Positions 35,914-45,225 of a DNA stretch of 64,000 nt are shown in pieces. The stretch spans positions 372,001 to 436,000 of the forward strand of contig NZ_AP024238.1 of NCBI RefSeq assembly GCF_019973615.1, read 5' to 3'. Position 1 is the first letter of the stretch; each line of letters opens with the position of its first letter. Position numbers and translations under genes: made by a program. This DNA is from Rhodoferax lithotrophicus (GTDB lineage Bacteria > Pseudomonadota > Gammaproteobacteria > Burkholderiales > Burkholderiaceae_C). Under the pieces are notes generated by a model. The model searched no databases. It was given only the letters and a program-made list of their open reading frames with translations, and had not been told where the DNA came from.

Positions 35914-37254
35914 ATGACCATTTCGAATACTCCTGTTTTGCCCGATACACGCCCTTGGTTAACTGCCTTCAAGGTTTACCTTGAACCTGCCTCTTTGCGC
36001 ATGCTTTCACTCGGATTTTCTGCTGGGTTGCCTTTGTTGCTGGTGCTTGGCACTTTGAGTTTCTGGTTGCGGGAAGCCGGGATTGACCGTACCACCATTG
36101 GTTATCTCAGTTGGGTGGGTCTGGCCTATGCATTCAAATGGGTCTGGGCTCCGCTGGTTGACCGTATGCCAATACCTGTGTTGACGCGTGTGATGGGCCG
36201 TCGGCGCAGCTGGCTGCTGTTGTCGCAGGTGGCCATCATGCTCGGTTTGGTGGCTATGTCGTTCAACGATCCGCAAGTCGCTTTGTTGCCGGTTGTCTGG
36301 GGGGCCTTGGCGGTGGCCTTTGGTTCTGCCACACAAGATATCGCGCTGGATGCCTTTCGTATTGAGTCCGCTGACATGGACCGCCAAGCAGCGTTAGCCG
36401 CAGCCTACCAAACGGGTTACCGCCTGGCCATGATCTGGGCCGGTGCTGGTGTGCTGTTGTTGGCGGCACGCGCAGAAGTGGCCGATGCAGTTGGATACCA
36501 GCATGGCGCATGGCATTTCGCTTATTTAGTCATGGCTGCCAGCATGTTGCCGGGGGTGCTGACCGTGCTGCTGTCACGTGAACCCTTGCATCGGAGCCTG
36601 CCACCCGTGAAAAATGCTTGGGACTGGTTACGTGGCGCACTGGTTGCGCCATTTGCCGACTTTGTGCAACGCTACCGCTGGCAAGCGGTACTGATCCTGG
36701 CGTTGATTGCTACCTACCGTATCAGTGACGTGGTGATGGGCATCATGGCCAATCCGTTTTATGTGGACATGGGTTACAGCAAGGACGAGGTTGCCACCGT
36801 GACCAAGGTGTTTGGGGTCATCATGACACTGGTCGGTGCCTTTGTTGGCGGAGTATTGTCGATGCGGCTGGGTGTCATGCGTGTGTTGATGCTGGGTGCG
36901 GCATTGAGTGCGGCCAGCAACCTGCTGTTCGCCGTCTTGAGCACACGTGGTCATGACCTGAATGGCCTGATTTTTGTGATCTCTGCCGACAACCTTTCCA
37001 GCGGTATCGCTTCTGCGGCTTTTATTGCCTATCTGTCAAGCCTGACCAATGTGAACTACTCAGCCACGCAGTATGCGCTGTTCAGTTCCATGATGCTGTT
37101 GCTCCCCAAATTTCTGGCAGGTTATTCTGGCCGTTATGTGGATACCTTTGGGTACGTGAACTTCTTTGTGGCTACGGCTTTGCTGGGTGTGCCGGTGCTG
37201 CTTCTGGTATGGCTTGCTTCAAGACAAAAAAGGCTTGTGCTGCCTGAAAAATAA
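35914..37254 (+). CDS. ampG: AmpG-like MFS permease
   Basis: This 446-aa inner-membrane protein has 12 or more hydrophobic segments. It matches the AmpG group, which imports anhydromuropeptides for cell-wall recycling. The N-terminal MLSLGFSAGLPLLLVLGTL and the LVDRMPIP, TQDIALDAFRIE segments are characteristic. An in-frame TAA directly precedes the ATG, so the start cannot be further upstream. A strong AAGGAGG lies 33 bases away at 35874-35880 rather than at the usual distance, inside a possible 9-codon reading frame. It is divergent from the bcs-like operon. Confidence 0.88.
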   Translation: MTISNTPVLPDTRPWLTAFKVYLEPASLRMLSLGFSAGLPLLLVLGTLSFWLREAGIDRTTIGYLSWVGLAYAFKWVWAPLVDRMPIPVLTRVMGRRRSWLLLSQVAIMLGLVAMSFNDPQVALLPVVWGALAVAFGSATQDIALDAFRIESADMDRQAALAAAYQTGYRLAMIWAGAGVLLLAARAEVADAVGYQHGAWHFAYLVMAASMLPGVLTVLLSREPLHRSLPPVKNAWDWLRGALVAPFADFVQRYRWQAVLILALIATYRISDVVMGIMANPFYVDMGYSKDEVATVTKVFGVIMTLVGAFVGGVLSMRLGVMRVLMLGAALSAASNLLFAVLSTRGHDLNGLIFVISADNLSSGIASAAFIAYLSSLTNVNYSATQYALFSSMMLLLPKFLAGYSGRYVDTFGYVNFFVATALLGVPVLLLVWLASRQKRLVLPEK

Positions 37255-37262
37255 GAGTTTAA

Positions 37263-37281
37263 AGCTATTTAAAGCATAGCT
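37263..37281. repeat. AGCTAT inverted repeat
   Basis: AGCTAT (37263-37268) and ATAGCT (37276-37281) form a short hairpin after the ampG-like gene. It is a partial member of the dispersed AGCTAT repeats. Confidence 0.45.
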
Positions 37282-37352
37282 TTCAGATCAAAATTTACCT
37301 AACTTTACGCATGCTTCAAGGCGGGGATGCGGGCAACTACTAGACTCGCGCC

Positions 37353-38060
37353 ATGAACCAACACCTGCTGATGATTGAAGATGATGTGCGCTTGGCCAAC
37401 ATGGTCTGCGCTTACCTGGGCCAATCGGGTTACCAGATGACCCACGCCGGTGATGCGCAAACCGGTTTGTCTCAGGTTCAGTCGATTGCTCCTGATTTGG
37501 TGATTCTGGATCTTATGCTTCCCGATATGGACGGACTGGAGGTCTGCCGTCGCATTCGTGCGCTGCATGGTGCGCTGGCGCGCACACCCGTGCTCATGCT
37601 GACGGCCAAAGGTGACTCCATGGACCGCATCATCGGTTTGGAGATGGGGGCTGATGATTACCTGCCAAAACCTTTTGAGCCCCGTGAATTGTTGGCACGT
37701 ATTCGGGCTGTGCTGCGTCGTCAGGGTGATGGCGCAGTTGGGGGCGACGCTCATCTGATGCGGTTTGGTGTACTCGACATTGATCGCGATGCCCGCACTG
37801 TCAGCGTCTCAGGCCAGCTTTGCGACTTGACCTCTTACCAGTTTGACCTGTTGGTTGCTTTGGCTGAACGTGCTGGACGGGTGCTCACGCGTGACCAAAT
37901 CATGGAAGCCGTGCGCGGGCGTGAACTGGAGGCCTTTGACCGCTCCATTGATGTCCACATGGGGCGTATTCGTGCAGCCATTGAAGTGGATGCCAAAAAC
38001 CCGAAGCGCATATTGACGGTGCGTGGCGTGGGTTACGTGTTTGCCCGGCAGCAAGACTGA
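37353..38060 (+). CDS. OmpR-family response regulator
   Basis: This 235-aa regulator has a receiver domain with E9/D10/D11, phospho-acceptor D53 (LDLMLPD) and K near 107 (LPKPFEP). A C-terminal winged helix begins near 140 (YQFDLLVALAERAGRVLTRDQI). It overlaps the following kinase gene by one base, TGATG. The general similarity is to RstA/OmpR; the signal is unknown. Confidence 0.93.
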   Translation: MNQHLLMIEDDVRLANMVCAYLGQSGYQMTHAGDAQTGLSQVQSIAPDLVILDLMLPDMDGLEVCRRIRALHGALARTPVLMLTAKGDSMDRIIGLEMGADDYLPKPFEPRELLARIRAVLRRQGDGAVGGDAHLMRFGVLDIDRDARTVSVSGQLCDLTSYQFDLLVALAERAGRVLTRDQIMEAVRGRELEAFDRSIDVHMGRIRAAIEVDAKNPKRILTVRGVGYVFARQQD

Positions 38061-39442
38061 TGTTCAACAAACTTTACGTCCGCATCTGGCTTGCTGTGGT
38101 CATGGCTGTGGCTGTACTCATTTTGTTGGTTGGCTGGATCTGGCGGCTGGCCGCTGAGCCACCGTTGCGTGACGTAGTGGTTCGTAATGAGGCTGGACAG
38201 ATCATAGGGCGAGGACGTTCCCCTGCAGTCATGCCTGATGACGCATCGCCCGCAGAGCAGGCGATGCTCAAACGGCTGCATCATGAGCAGATGATGCAGC
38301 ACGAATACCGTTATGGCCCACCGCCACTTCCGCCTGCCGCATCGGCATCCATCGCCCTGCCTCCCAACCTGTTGGAGAATTCTGTTGCAGCTGAGCGGAC
38401 AGAAATGGCAGAGCGTGAAGCAGCTGGTCACATACCAGAATTTGTGGTTCGTATGCACGACGGGCAAACCATACACATGCGGTTGTTGCGTTCCCCGGCT
38501 TCGATCTGGAGTCGTCCGCCTTTTGGGTTCGCCTGGATGCTGGTGTGGGTCGGCATTGCTGTGGCTCTGGCCACCTACCCGATCATGCGAACTCTGACAC
38601 GCCGTCTGGAGCGTCTGCAAGATGGTGTACAGCAGTGGGGAGAGGGCGATTTGTCGATTCGTGTACCTGAAACCGGCAAGGATGAAGTGGCGTTTTTGGC
38701 CAAGCGCTTCAACCATGCAGCCGAGCGTGTCCAAACACTGGTGCAATCGCACCAGGCTCTGCTGGCCTCACAAAAATCTCTGCTGGCCAATGCCTCACAT
38801 GAATTACGTTCGCCGCTGACCCGTATTCGCATGGGGCTGGAGTTGATGGGGCCATCAGCTACGCCCGCATTTAGAGATGAAATTTCGCGCAATATCAGTG
38901 AGCTGGATCAATTGATTGAGGAAATTTTGCTGGCCAGTCGCCTGGATGCCCGTGAAGCTGATTTGGGCACCATTGAATCGGTTGACTTGATGGGGTTGGT
39001 TGCAGAGGAATGTGCTCGGGTTGATGCTGACCTGGACGTGTGCCCAAGCGCCGAAGCTGGTGCTACCGCACTTGGTCGTTCCGAGTTGTGCGTACAGGGG
39101 GTTGCCAAGCTGCTGCGCCGTGCGGTGCGTAACTTGTTGGAAAATGCCCGACGGTACGGCGCGGGCTCTATCAGCCTGAGCTTGAGCCAGACCCCCGAAT
39201 GCGCCGTGATCCGTGTTGCTGACCGTGGCCCAGGGGTGCCGCCCGAGCTGCAAGAGCGTATTTTTGAGCCGTTTTACCGTTTGCCAGGTGCCACCGAGCG
39301 GGATGGTGGGGTGGGTTTGGGTCTGGCGCTGGTCAAGTCCATTGCCTTGCGCCACGGGGGGCGTGCTTATTGTGAAAGCCGTCCCGGCGGAGGTGCCTGC
39401 TTTGTCATTGAACTGCCCCTCAACCCAGGTTCAAACGTGTGA
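38060..39442 (+). CDS. EnvZ/RstB-type sensor histidine kinase
   Basis: This 460-aa membrane kinase has membrane segments near 10-30 and 155-175, with a periplasmic region between them containing a proline-rich stretch (about 86-104). HAMP, HisKA with H247 (NASHELRSPL) and HATPase (NLLENARRYG, DRGPGVP, GVGLGLALVK) follow. It is translationally coupled to the response regulator and followed by hairpins ending the transcript. Confidence 0.93.
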   Translation: MFNKLYVRIWLAVVMAVAVLILLVGWIWRLAAEPPLRDVVVRNEAGQIIGRGRSPAVMPDDASPAEQAMLKRLHHEQMMQHEYRYGPPPLPPAASASIALPPNLLENSVAAERTEMAEREAAGHIPEFVVRMHDGQTIHMRLLRSPASIWSRPPFGFAWMLVWVGIAVALATYPIMRTLTRRLERLQDGVQQWGEGDLSIRVPETGKDEVAFLAKRFNHAAERVQTLVQSHQALLASQKSLLANASHELRSPLTRIRMGLELMGPSATPAFRDEISRNISELDQLIEEILLASRLDAREADLGTIESVDLMGLVAEECARVDADLDVCPSAEAGATALGRSELCVQGVAKLLRRAVRNLLENARRYGAGSISLSLSQTPECAVIRVADRGPGVPPELQERIFEPFYRLPGATERDGGVGLGLALVKSIALRHGGRAYCESRPGGGACFVIELPLNPGSNV

Positions 39443-39612
39443 TGGATGTGGTCAAGACGGGTTTTTTTCAAAAATAGGCTTCAAAATCCCCCAAATGGGG
39501 GATACCCAAATGCATCTTTGACCGATACAGTACATCCCAGCTGCTGTCACAGCCATGAAGCAAAAAGAACTTAGGTTCTATCCTTGTTGAAAGGTATCAA
39601 GTTTCCAACGAC

Positions 39613-39629
39613 GTTCCCCCTTGGGGAAC
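39613..39629 (+). terminator. hairpin upstream of the terminator
   Basis: GTTCCCC-CTT-GGGGAAC forms a perfect 7-bp stem just before the T-tract terminator. It could help termination or RNA stability. Confidence 0.4.
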
Positions 39630-39635
39630 CTTTAT

Positions 39636-39662
39636 AAGCCACCTTCGGGTGGCTTTTTTTTA
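39636..39662 (+). terminator. rho-independent terminator after the two-component operon
   Basis: AAGCCACC-TTCG-GGTGGCTT with a stable UUCG loop, followed by a T run. It ends the regulator-kinase operon and precedes the convergent waaF gene. Confidence 0.88.
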
Positions 39663-39670
39663 AGAAAAAT

Positions 39671-39720
39671 TGGCCTCTAGTGCTTATGGAACAAGCGGGA
39701 ATAGCTATAAAAATAAAAGC
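39671..39720. repeat. dispersed repeat (family B) supplying the waaF stop codon
   Basis: A family B copy (GGCCTCTAGTGCTTATGG, then ACAAGCGGG and ATAGCTATAAAAATAAAAGC). Its right end runs into the 3' end of waaF, so the last residues LLFL and the TAG stop of waaF are encoded by the repeat. Confidence 0.6.
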
Positions 39721-40715
39721 ACATCGGTTGCTTGAATATCGTTCAAGCAGCGTGTATGCCCCAGTGGGCAGATGCGTTTAAAACAAGGTGCGCAGTCCAG
39801 CGGTGGTTGGTAATGCGGATTGTTCTTGAGCCAAAGCACGGTGGCTTGCGGGTTGAGTGGTGGCGTATGCAGCGGGCTGCTAGAGCCAAAAATGGCCACC
39901 TGTGGCACACCAAACCCCGCAGCCACATGCATCAGGCCAGAGTCGTTGCTGACGATGCTTTTGCTTGCTGCTATGGCGCATAGCGCCTGCTCCAGCGTGG
40001 TTTTTCCTGCAAGGTTGAGGCAGCGTCCTGGGTGTTGGGTATTGACGCGATCAGCAATGCTGGCACACAGTTCAGCCTCTTTGCCAGAACCCAGCAACAG
40101 CACTGGCAACACCAGTTGCATGGCCAGATCAGCGAAGTGGCTGGCGGGCCAGCGCTTGGCGGGGCCGTATTCAGATCCGGGCGCAAACACGTGGTAGCCC
40201 TGGTGTGTCAGCCCCAATTGAATCAGGGTGGCCGTGATTTCACTCGGCTGAAGAATCAGCTGCGGCCGATCTTCAGCCGTGTCAGTGTCGCCACTCAGGG
40301 CCGAGTAAAACGCCACCATCGGCGGGCGTTGCCCCTTGGTCGGGTTTTTCAGTCGGTGTGTCAATAGTCCCACCCGAGATTCACCCAAGTAGCCAATCCG
40401 TTTAGGAATGCCCGCAAGCAGCGGCAACAGTGCGCTTTTCAACGAATTGGGGCAGATATAGGCTGCCTCGAACTGTCCCCGGATCTGTTTGGCCAAGCGC
40501 AGTCGTTCGCGCCATTGCAGGCCACCGTGGGCAAAGGGAAATTCAATGACTTCTGTGACTTGGGGCATAGCCCGATAAACCGGAGCCACCCAGGGTAAGG
40601 CACCAACCGTCAGGCGCTCACCGCGCGCATGCAAGCGGCGCAGTAATGGCTCGGTCATAACCGCGTCGCCAATCCACTGCGGGGCGATGATGAGCGAGCG
40701 GGTTAAATGGTTCAA
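39705..40715 (-). CDS. waaF: lipopolysaccharide heptosyltransferase II
   Basis: This 336-aa GT9 enzyme adds the second heptose to the LPS inner core from ADP-heptose. The N-terminal LIIAPQWIGDAVM, the central YLGESRVGLLTHRL, the FAPGSEYGPAKRWP and the SNDSGLMHVAAGFGVPQVAIFGSS segments are typical (abbreviated here to parts). The CPLGHTRCL end is shared with WaaF. It is the last gene of a minus-strand operon with ilvE and the zinc-finger gene. A dispersed repeat forms its 3' end. Confidence 0.95.
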   Translation of the reverse strand: MNHLTRSLIIAPQWIGDAVMTEPLLRRLHARGERLTVGALPWVAPVYRAMPQVTEVIEFPFAHGGLQWRERLRLAKQIRGQFEAAYICPNSLKSALLPLLAGIPKRIGYLGESRVGLLTHRLKNPTKGQRPPMVAFYSALSGDTDTAEDRPQLILQPSEITATLIQLGLTHQGYHVFAPGSEYGPAKRWPASHFADLAMQLVLPVLLLGSGKEAELCASIADRVNTQHPGRCLNLAGKTTLEQALCAIAASKSIVSNDSGLMHVAAGFGVPQVAIFGSSSPLHTPPLNPQATVLWLKNNPHYQPPLDCAPCFKRICPLGHTRCLNDIQATDVLLFL

Positions 40716-40751
40716 AAGCTGAAAGGAGCTGGGATCTGCCTCAACGGCAGA

Positions 40752-40955
40752 TTAATGCCCGTGAAAATGCTCGCCGTCTTTGAGTTTGTAGACCGTGCCG
40801 CAATAGGGGCACTTGGCCTCGCCGGTGCAGGCCACGTCCAAGTACACCTTGGGGTGGCTGTTCCACAATTTCATGTCAGCCAGGGGGCTGGGGCAAAACA
40901 CGCCGCCTTGATGGTTCAGATCTTTGGCCAGCAGTTCAATGGTTGCGTTTGTCAT
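40752..40955 (-). CDS. zinc-finger (zf-CHCC) domain protein
   Basis: This 67-aa protein carries a CHCC zinc finger: C21, H34 region, and the CPYCGTVYKL pair, followed by a histidine-rich end (HFHGH). The family is related to the small mitochondrial complex I zinc subunit; the bacterial role is unclear. It lies between ilvE and waaF, an order common in Comamonadaceae. Confidence 0.88.
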   Translation of the reverse strand: MTNATIELLAKDLNHQGGVFCPSPLADMKLWNSHPKVYLDVACTGEAKCPYCGTVYKLKDGEHFHGH

Positions 40956-41029
40956 GGTGTCTTTCTAATCAGTTGAGGGCAGAGTTGGTGCCATCCGTGT
41001 CACTGCGGTCTGACCCGCCAAGCAGGATT

Positions 41030-41980
41030 TCAAACCTGTGTTAACCAATGGGCATATCGGGGGTTACGGCCATTGACGATGTCAAAGAACGCACTCTGGA
41101 TTTTTTCGGTGATGGGTCCACGGCTGCCTACGTAACCAGCTTGGCCGAGTTCAATGCGGTCAAGTTCACGAATGGGCGTGATTTCCGCTGCGGTGCCGCT
41201 GAAAAAGGCTTCGTCAGCGATATAAACCTCATCGCGGGTGATGCGTTTTTGCACCACTTCCAAGCCCAAATCTTTGCAGATGTGCAGAACGGTATTGCGG
41301 GTAATACCATTCAGGGCACCTGCGGATAAATCAGGTGTGTAAACCACACCGTCTTTCACCACAAACAGGTTTTCGCCCGAGCCTTCACTGACAAAACCGT
41401 TGGCATCCAGCAGCATGGCTTCGTCGTAACCGTCGTCCAGGGCTTCCATGTTGGCCAAAATGGAATTGGTGTAGTTGCTCACCGCTTTGGCTTGCGTCAT
41501 GGTGATATTGACGTGGTGGCGGGTGTAGCTGGAAATCTTCACGCGAATGCCGCGTGTCATGCCTTCGTCGCCCAGGTACGCGCCCCAGGCCCAGGCCGCT
41601 ACCATCAGGTGAATGTGGTTGCCCTTGGGGCTGATACCGAGCTTGCGACTGCCAATCCAGCTCAAGGGGCGCAGGTAGCAGGACTCCAGCTTGTTTTCAC
41701 GCACCACATCCACTTGCGCCTGCATGATTTGCTCTTTGGTGAAGGGAATGGTCATGCGCAAAATCTTGGCGCTGTTGAGCAGGCGTTGGGTGTGCTCTTC
41801 CAGCCGGAAAATCGCTGTGCCCTTGGCCGTGTTGTAGGCTCGTACCCCCTCAAACACGCCGCAGCCGTAGTGCAGGGTGTGGGTCAGGACGTGAATCTTG
41901 GCATCGCGCCAATCCACCATCTGGCCATCCATCCAGATTTTTCCATCGCGATCAGACAGGTCGGGGAGTAGGGCAGTCAT
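41030..41980 (-). CDS. ilvE: branched-chain amino acid aminotransferase
   Basis: This 316-aa fold-type IV PLP enzyme makes the last step of leucine, isoleucine and valine synthesis. Starting at ATG 41980 (GAAGGA upstream) it reads MTALLPDLSDRDGKIWMDGQ. Characteristic parts include GCGVFEGVRAY, RPLSWIGSRKLG and QAKAVSNYTNSI with the PLP lysine, EGSGENLFVVKDGV and FFSGTAAEITPI. Full length. It heads the ilvE / zinc-finger / waaF operon. Confidence 0.96.
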   Translation of the reverse strand: MTALLPDLSDRDGKIWMDGQMVDWRDAKIHVLTHTLHYGCGVFEGVRAYNTAKGTAIFRLEEHTQRLLNSAKILRMTIPFTKEQIMQAQVDVVRENKLESCYLRPLSWIGSRKLGISPKGNHIHLMVAAWAWGAYLGDEGMTRGIRVKISSYTRHHVNITMTQAKAVSNYTNSILANMEALDDGYDEAMLLDANGFVSEGSGENLFVVKDGVVYTPDLSAGALNGITRNTVLHICKDLGLEVVQKRITRDEVYIADEAFFSGTAAEITPIRELDRIELGQAGYVGSRGPITEKIQSAFFDIVNGRNPRYAHWLTQV

Positions 41981-42367
41981 GAGGGGTTCCTTCAAAGTAG
42001 GGGCAATTCATGCAAAACACGAATTCTACGGTCTGGCACCGGGCGAAACGCCATCGGTGGTTCGTGGCACAACGGCCAGCGCTGACCTCAGGTTTTCTTG
42101 GCCACACAGACGTGTGGATGCAGACTGGAAACTGATCCGAACAGACGATTCTGATCAAGGTCATCCTGCCCGGGAGCCGCCGTTACCGCATTGGCAGCGC
42201 ATCCTTGCCCAGCATACCCGTCTTCCAGCGCTGGCTCGGGACGTAAGTCCCAGTTACGAAGTGGCGCGCGTTTGCGCTTCTACCATCGTCACCATCGTGC
42301 TGGGTTGCGCCGAATCCGGTAAGTGACGTTGGCTGCCGTTTCCGCCAGTTTCCTTTGATCAAAATTT
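41981..42367. other. 387-bp region without a supported gene
   Basis: This stretch separates the ilvE operon from the divergent RiPP export operon, so it should hold both promoters. Short open frames exist on both strands but none has a credible composition, ribosome site or family pattern. The AAC-N15-GTTACTCA element of the precursor genes is absent here. Confidence 0.6.
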
Positions 42368-43948
42368 ATGAAAAAAACGGTGCGCTTCCTTCATCGTCAT
42401 ACGGCCTCTTGGCTCAAGCTGGTAGCCACCCTGATCACTCTCTTGAGTTCAGGGTTGGCATCGGCGGCCTCCCTCAGTCTGGTGGAGGCCATTCGCCACA
42501 CCCTGGAGAAAAATCCGAACGTGCAGATTCAGGAGAAGCAGCTGGAATCCAGCCAGGGGGTGTTTCAGCAGACCACCGGTCAATTTGACACCACCGTGAA
42601 TTTGGCCGGGGGCTACACCGTTGACCATACCCCGCTTAATCAGCTGACCCGCAACAGTTACGCCAGTCAGCGGCTGGACATTCCAGAGTCTCAGGCCGCC
42701 AGCACGACTTACAGCGTGGCGCTTAACAAAACCCTGCGAAATGGTCTGGTGCTGAGCCCAAGTATCTCCACGATCCGCAACACGGGAACCACCAACGATC
42801 TGAGTCAACTCGCTGCGCAAAACCGCGCCAAAGTGAGTTTCAACATCCTGCTTCCATTAAACCAAGGGCGCAGGGAGTCTGCTGCCTTGAGCGAAACAGC
42901 GGCCAAGCTGGCTTGGGATGCCAGCAAGCAGGATCTTCGGGTGTCGGTTGCTCAAGCCATTGTGAATACCGTTTCTGCATATTGGAAGTGGGTGGCTGGT
43001 AGACACTTTTTGGACATTGCCCGCGAAGCGGAAGCCAGCATGGTGCAAATGGTCAGAGAAACGCAGAAGCTCATTGATGCGCAAGAAATCCCTGCGGCCG
43101 ATCTGTTGCTGGTGCGAGCCAGCCTGATGGACAAGACCAGCGCACGCCTGGGGGCAGAACAAGCCATGCTGGAAGCGCGTCAAAAACTCGGGCAAGCCAC
43201 CGGCATGGCCCCGCAACAGCTGGCAGAACTGGAGCCACTGGATGATTTTCCATCCCTGCAGCAAGGGCTGCTGGCCAGCGCTGATGTGCAGCAGCGTTTG
43301 CTGGACCTGGCGATGCAACAGCGCGCCGATCTGGCCGCTGCCCGATTGCGCCAAGAAGCCGCCAAGGTGTCACAAGCCGTGGCGCGGAGTGCGCTGCAGC
43401 CGCAGCTTGACCTGAACCTGAGCGTGGGTTATGCCACTTTGCTGGAAGGTAATGCGGCCAGCAGCTTGGTCCGTACCTTGAACCAGAATCGCTCCAGTGC
43501 CAATATCGGCACCAGCATCAGCTACCAATGGCCGGTAGAGAACAATGTCGCCAAAGGCCGCTATGTGCAGCAGTCGGCCGCCTACGACCAGGCCACCACC
43601 CAGCTCCACACCCTGGAGCAATCGATCAGTCTTGGGGTTGAAGCCGCATGGCATGCGGTGATCAGGAGCGCCCAGCAGGCACAGGAGTCCGAGGCCTCGG
43701 CGGCGTTGTACCAGGTCACCGCGAGAAACGAAAAAACCAAGAGCCAGCTCGGCAACTCAACGTTGATCGACGTTTTGTCTGTCAACGACCGATTACTCGG
43801 TGCGCGCCAAAACCAGCTCTCCTACCACCTCAACTACCTCAATGCGCTGGTGCAACTGCGTTTTGAGACCGGCGCTTTGCTGCGCGACGATGCATCCGCC
43901 TCGTCGATACGGTTCGAGACCTTCGTCAGCCCACCCACACTCGATTAA
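42368..43948 (+). CDS. TolC-like outer-membrane efflux protein
   Basis: This 526-aa protein has a signal peptide of about 33 residues ending in LASA. Two repeats rich in long alpha helices with alanine, glutamine and leucine spacing follow, as in outer-membrane efflux proteins (OEP). The first begins SLVEAIRHTLEKNPNVQIQ. Together with the HlyD-type adaptor and the two ABC transporters downstream it would form a trans-envelope channel for the modified peptides. It begins the RiPP locus and its stop lies nine bases before the next start. Confidence 0.92.
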   Translation: MKKTVRFLHRHTASWLKLVATLITLLSSGLASAASLSLVEAIRHTLEKNPNVQIQEKQLESSQGVFQQTTGQFDTTVNLAGGYTVDHTPLNQLTRNSYASQRLDIPESQAASTTYSVALNKTLRNGLVLSPSISTIRNTGTTNDLSQLAAQNRAKVSFNILLPLNQGRRESAALSETAAKLAWDASKQDLRVSVAQAIVNTVSAYWKWVAGRHFLDIAREAEASMVQMVRETQKLIDAQEIPAADLLLVRASLMDKTSARLGAEQAMLEARQKLGQATGMAPQQLAELEPLDDFPSLQQGLLASADVQQRLLDLAMQQRADLAAARLRQEAAKVSQAVARSALQPQLDLNLSVGYATLLEGNAASSLVRTLNQNRSSANIGTSISYQWPVENNVAKGRYVQQSAAYDQATTQLHTLEQSISLGVEAAWHAVIRSAQQAQESEASAALYQVTARNEKTKSQLGNSTLIDVLSVNDRLLGARQNQLSYHLNYLNALVQLRFETGALLRDDASASSIRFETFVSPPTLD

Positions 43949-43957
43949 CACGCCGCC

Positions 43958-45223
43958 ATGTCAGAAAAACACCAACTGTTTCGCAAAACATCCCTGGACC
44001 GGCTGTCGTCCCCCGAGCAGCTTGATGCTCTGATGCAGGTGACCTCGCCCAAAGGCTGGGTTGCCCTGCTGGCGATTGGTGGCTTGCTGTTCATGGCGCT
44101 GCTTTGGGGCGTGTGGGGCAGTATTCCCACGCGCATCATGGGCACCTGCATTTTGATCCGCCCTGGTGGTGTCAGCGAGGTGGTGGCCAACGGGGGTGGC
44201 CGTGTGGCTGATATTTCAGTGGATGTGGGTGATCTGGTGCGAGAAGGACAGATGATTGCGCGCATCGAACGGCTCGATGCGCTGGAGCAAATTCGTAGCC
44301 AGGAGGCCAAACTGCATGAGCTCAAGCAACAGGAAGAACGCCTGAAGAAGGTCAATGCGCTGAGTGCCGACCAGCAGGCCCTCTATTTGCAAGACACCCA
44401 GCGCAACCTGAGCACACGCATCCACACTGCACAGGAACGCCTGGCCGCGCTGGAGGCCAAAATTCAGAGCCAGGGCAAGCTGCTCGATCAAGGCTTGATT
44501 ACCCGGCAGACCCTGCTGTCAACCAAGCTGGAATACGCCGGTGTGCAACAAGAAATTGACACCCATCGCAACGACATCCGCCAGCTCGATGTGCGCCGCC
44601 TGGACGGCAAAAAACAGATGGACAACGAGCTGTCTGCCATCAGCATCCAGATCAACGAAGCCACCCGCAGTCTGACCGGCCAAATGCGCAGCTTTCAGGA
44701 AGCCTCACAGGTGTACAGCCCCTACACCGGGCGGGTGCTGGAGTTGCGCCTGTCAGAAAACACCCTGGTGGGTGCGGGTGCGCCGATCCTGAGCATCGAG
44801 CGCACCGGAGCCAACCTGTCAGAACTTGAAGCCCACATTTATGTGCAACCCACCGAGGGCAAAAAAATCAAGGCCAACATGGATGTCCAGATCGCGCCGT
44901 CCATGGTCAAGGGCGAGGAATTTGGCTTCATGCTGGGCAAGGTCAAAACCGTGGCCAAGTTCCCCTCTACCGCGCCGGGCATGATGCGCATCTTCAACAA
45001 CGACAAACTGGTGCAGCAACTCGCTGCCGGTGCGGCCCCGATTGCCGTGCTGGCTGATTTGATTCCCAGCGCCAGCACCCCCAGCGGCTACAAATGGTCG
45101 TCCCCGCGTGGCCCGGACACCGAGGTTGAAAGCGGCACGCTGTGCTCGGCCACCATCACCGTGCGGCAGCAGCGCCCGATCACCCTGGTGATCCCGATGC
45201 TGCGCGCCACGCTGGGGGTCTGA
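43958..45223 (+). CDS. HlyD-type periplasmic adaptor of an NHLP bacteriocin exporter
   Basis: This 421-aa membrane-fusion protein has one membrane helix (about 28-50), a lipoyl-like half motif ADISVDVGDLVREGQMIARIE, a long coiled coil (about 100-240) and the matching second half VYSPYTGRVLELRLSENTLV. It fits the NHLM-type HlyD family encoded beside NHLP/Nif11-type precursors. Two ABC transporter genes follow directly. Confidence 0.9.
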   Translation: MSEKHQLFRKTSLDRLSSPEQLDALMQVTSPKGWVALLAIGGLLFMALLWGVWGSIPTRIMGTCILIRPGGVSEVVANGGGRVADISVDVGDLVREGQMIARIERLDALEQIRSQEAKLHELKQQEERLKKVNALSADQQALYLQDTQRNLSTRIHTAQERLAALEAKIQSQGKLLDQGLITRQTLLSTKLEYAGVQQEIDTHRNDIRQLDVRRLDGKKQMDNELSAISIQINEATRSLTGQMRSFQEASQVYSPYTGRVLELRLSENTLVGAGAPILSIERTGANLSELEAHIYVQPTEGKKIKANMDVQIAPSMVKGEEFGFMLGKVKTVAKFPSTAPGMMRIFNNDKLVQQLAAGAAPIAVLADLIPSASTPSGYKWSSPRGPDTEVESGTLCSATITVRQQRPITLVIPMLRATLGV

Positions 45224-45225
45224 GC

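Noticed and set aside
41898..42326. Open frames on both strands between ilvE and the TolC-like gene
   Set aside because: No ribosome site, poor composition and overlap with the ilvE start; more likely promoter region.
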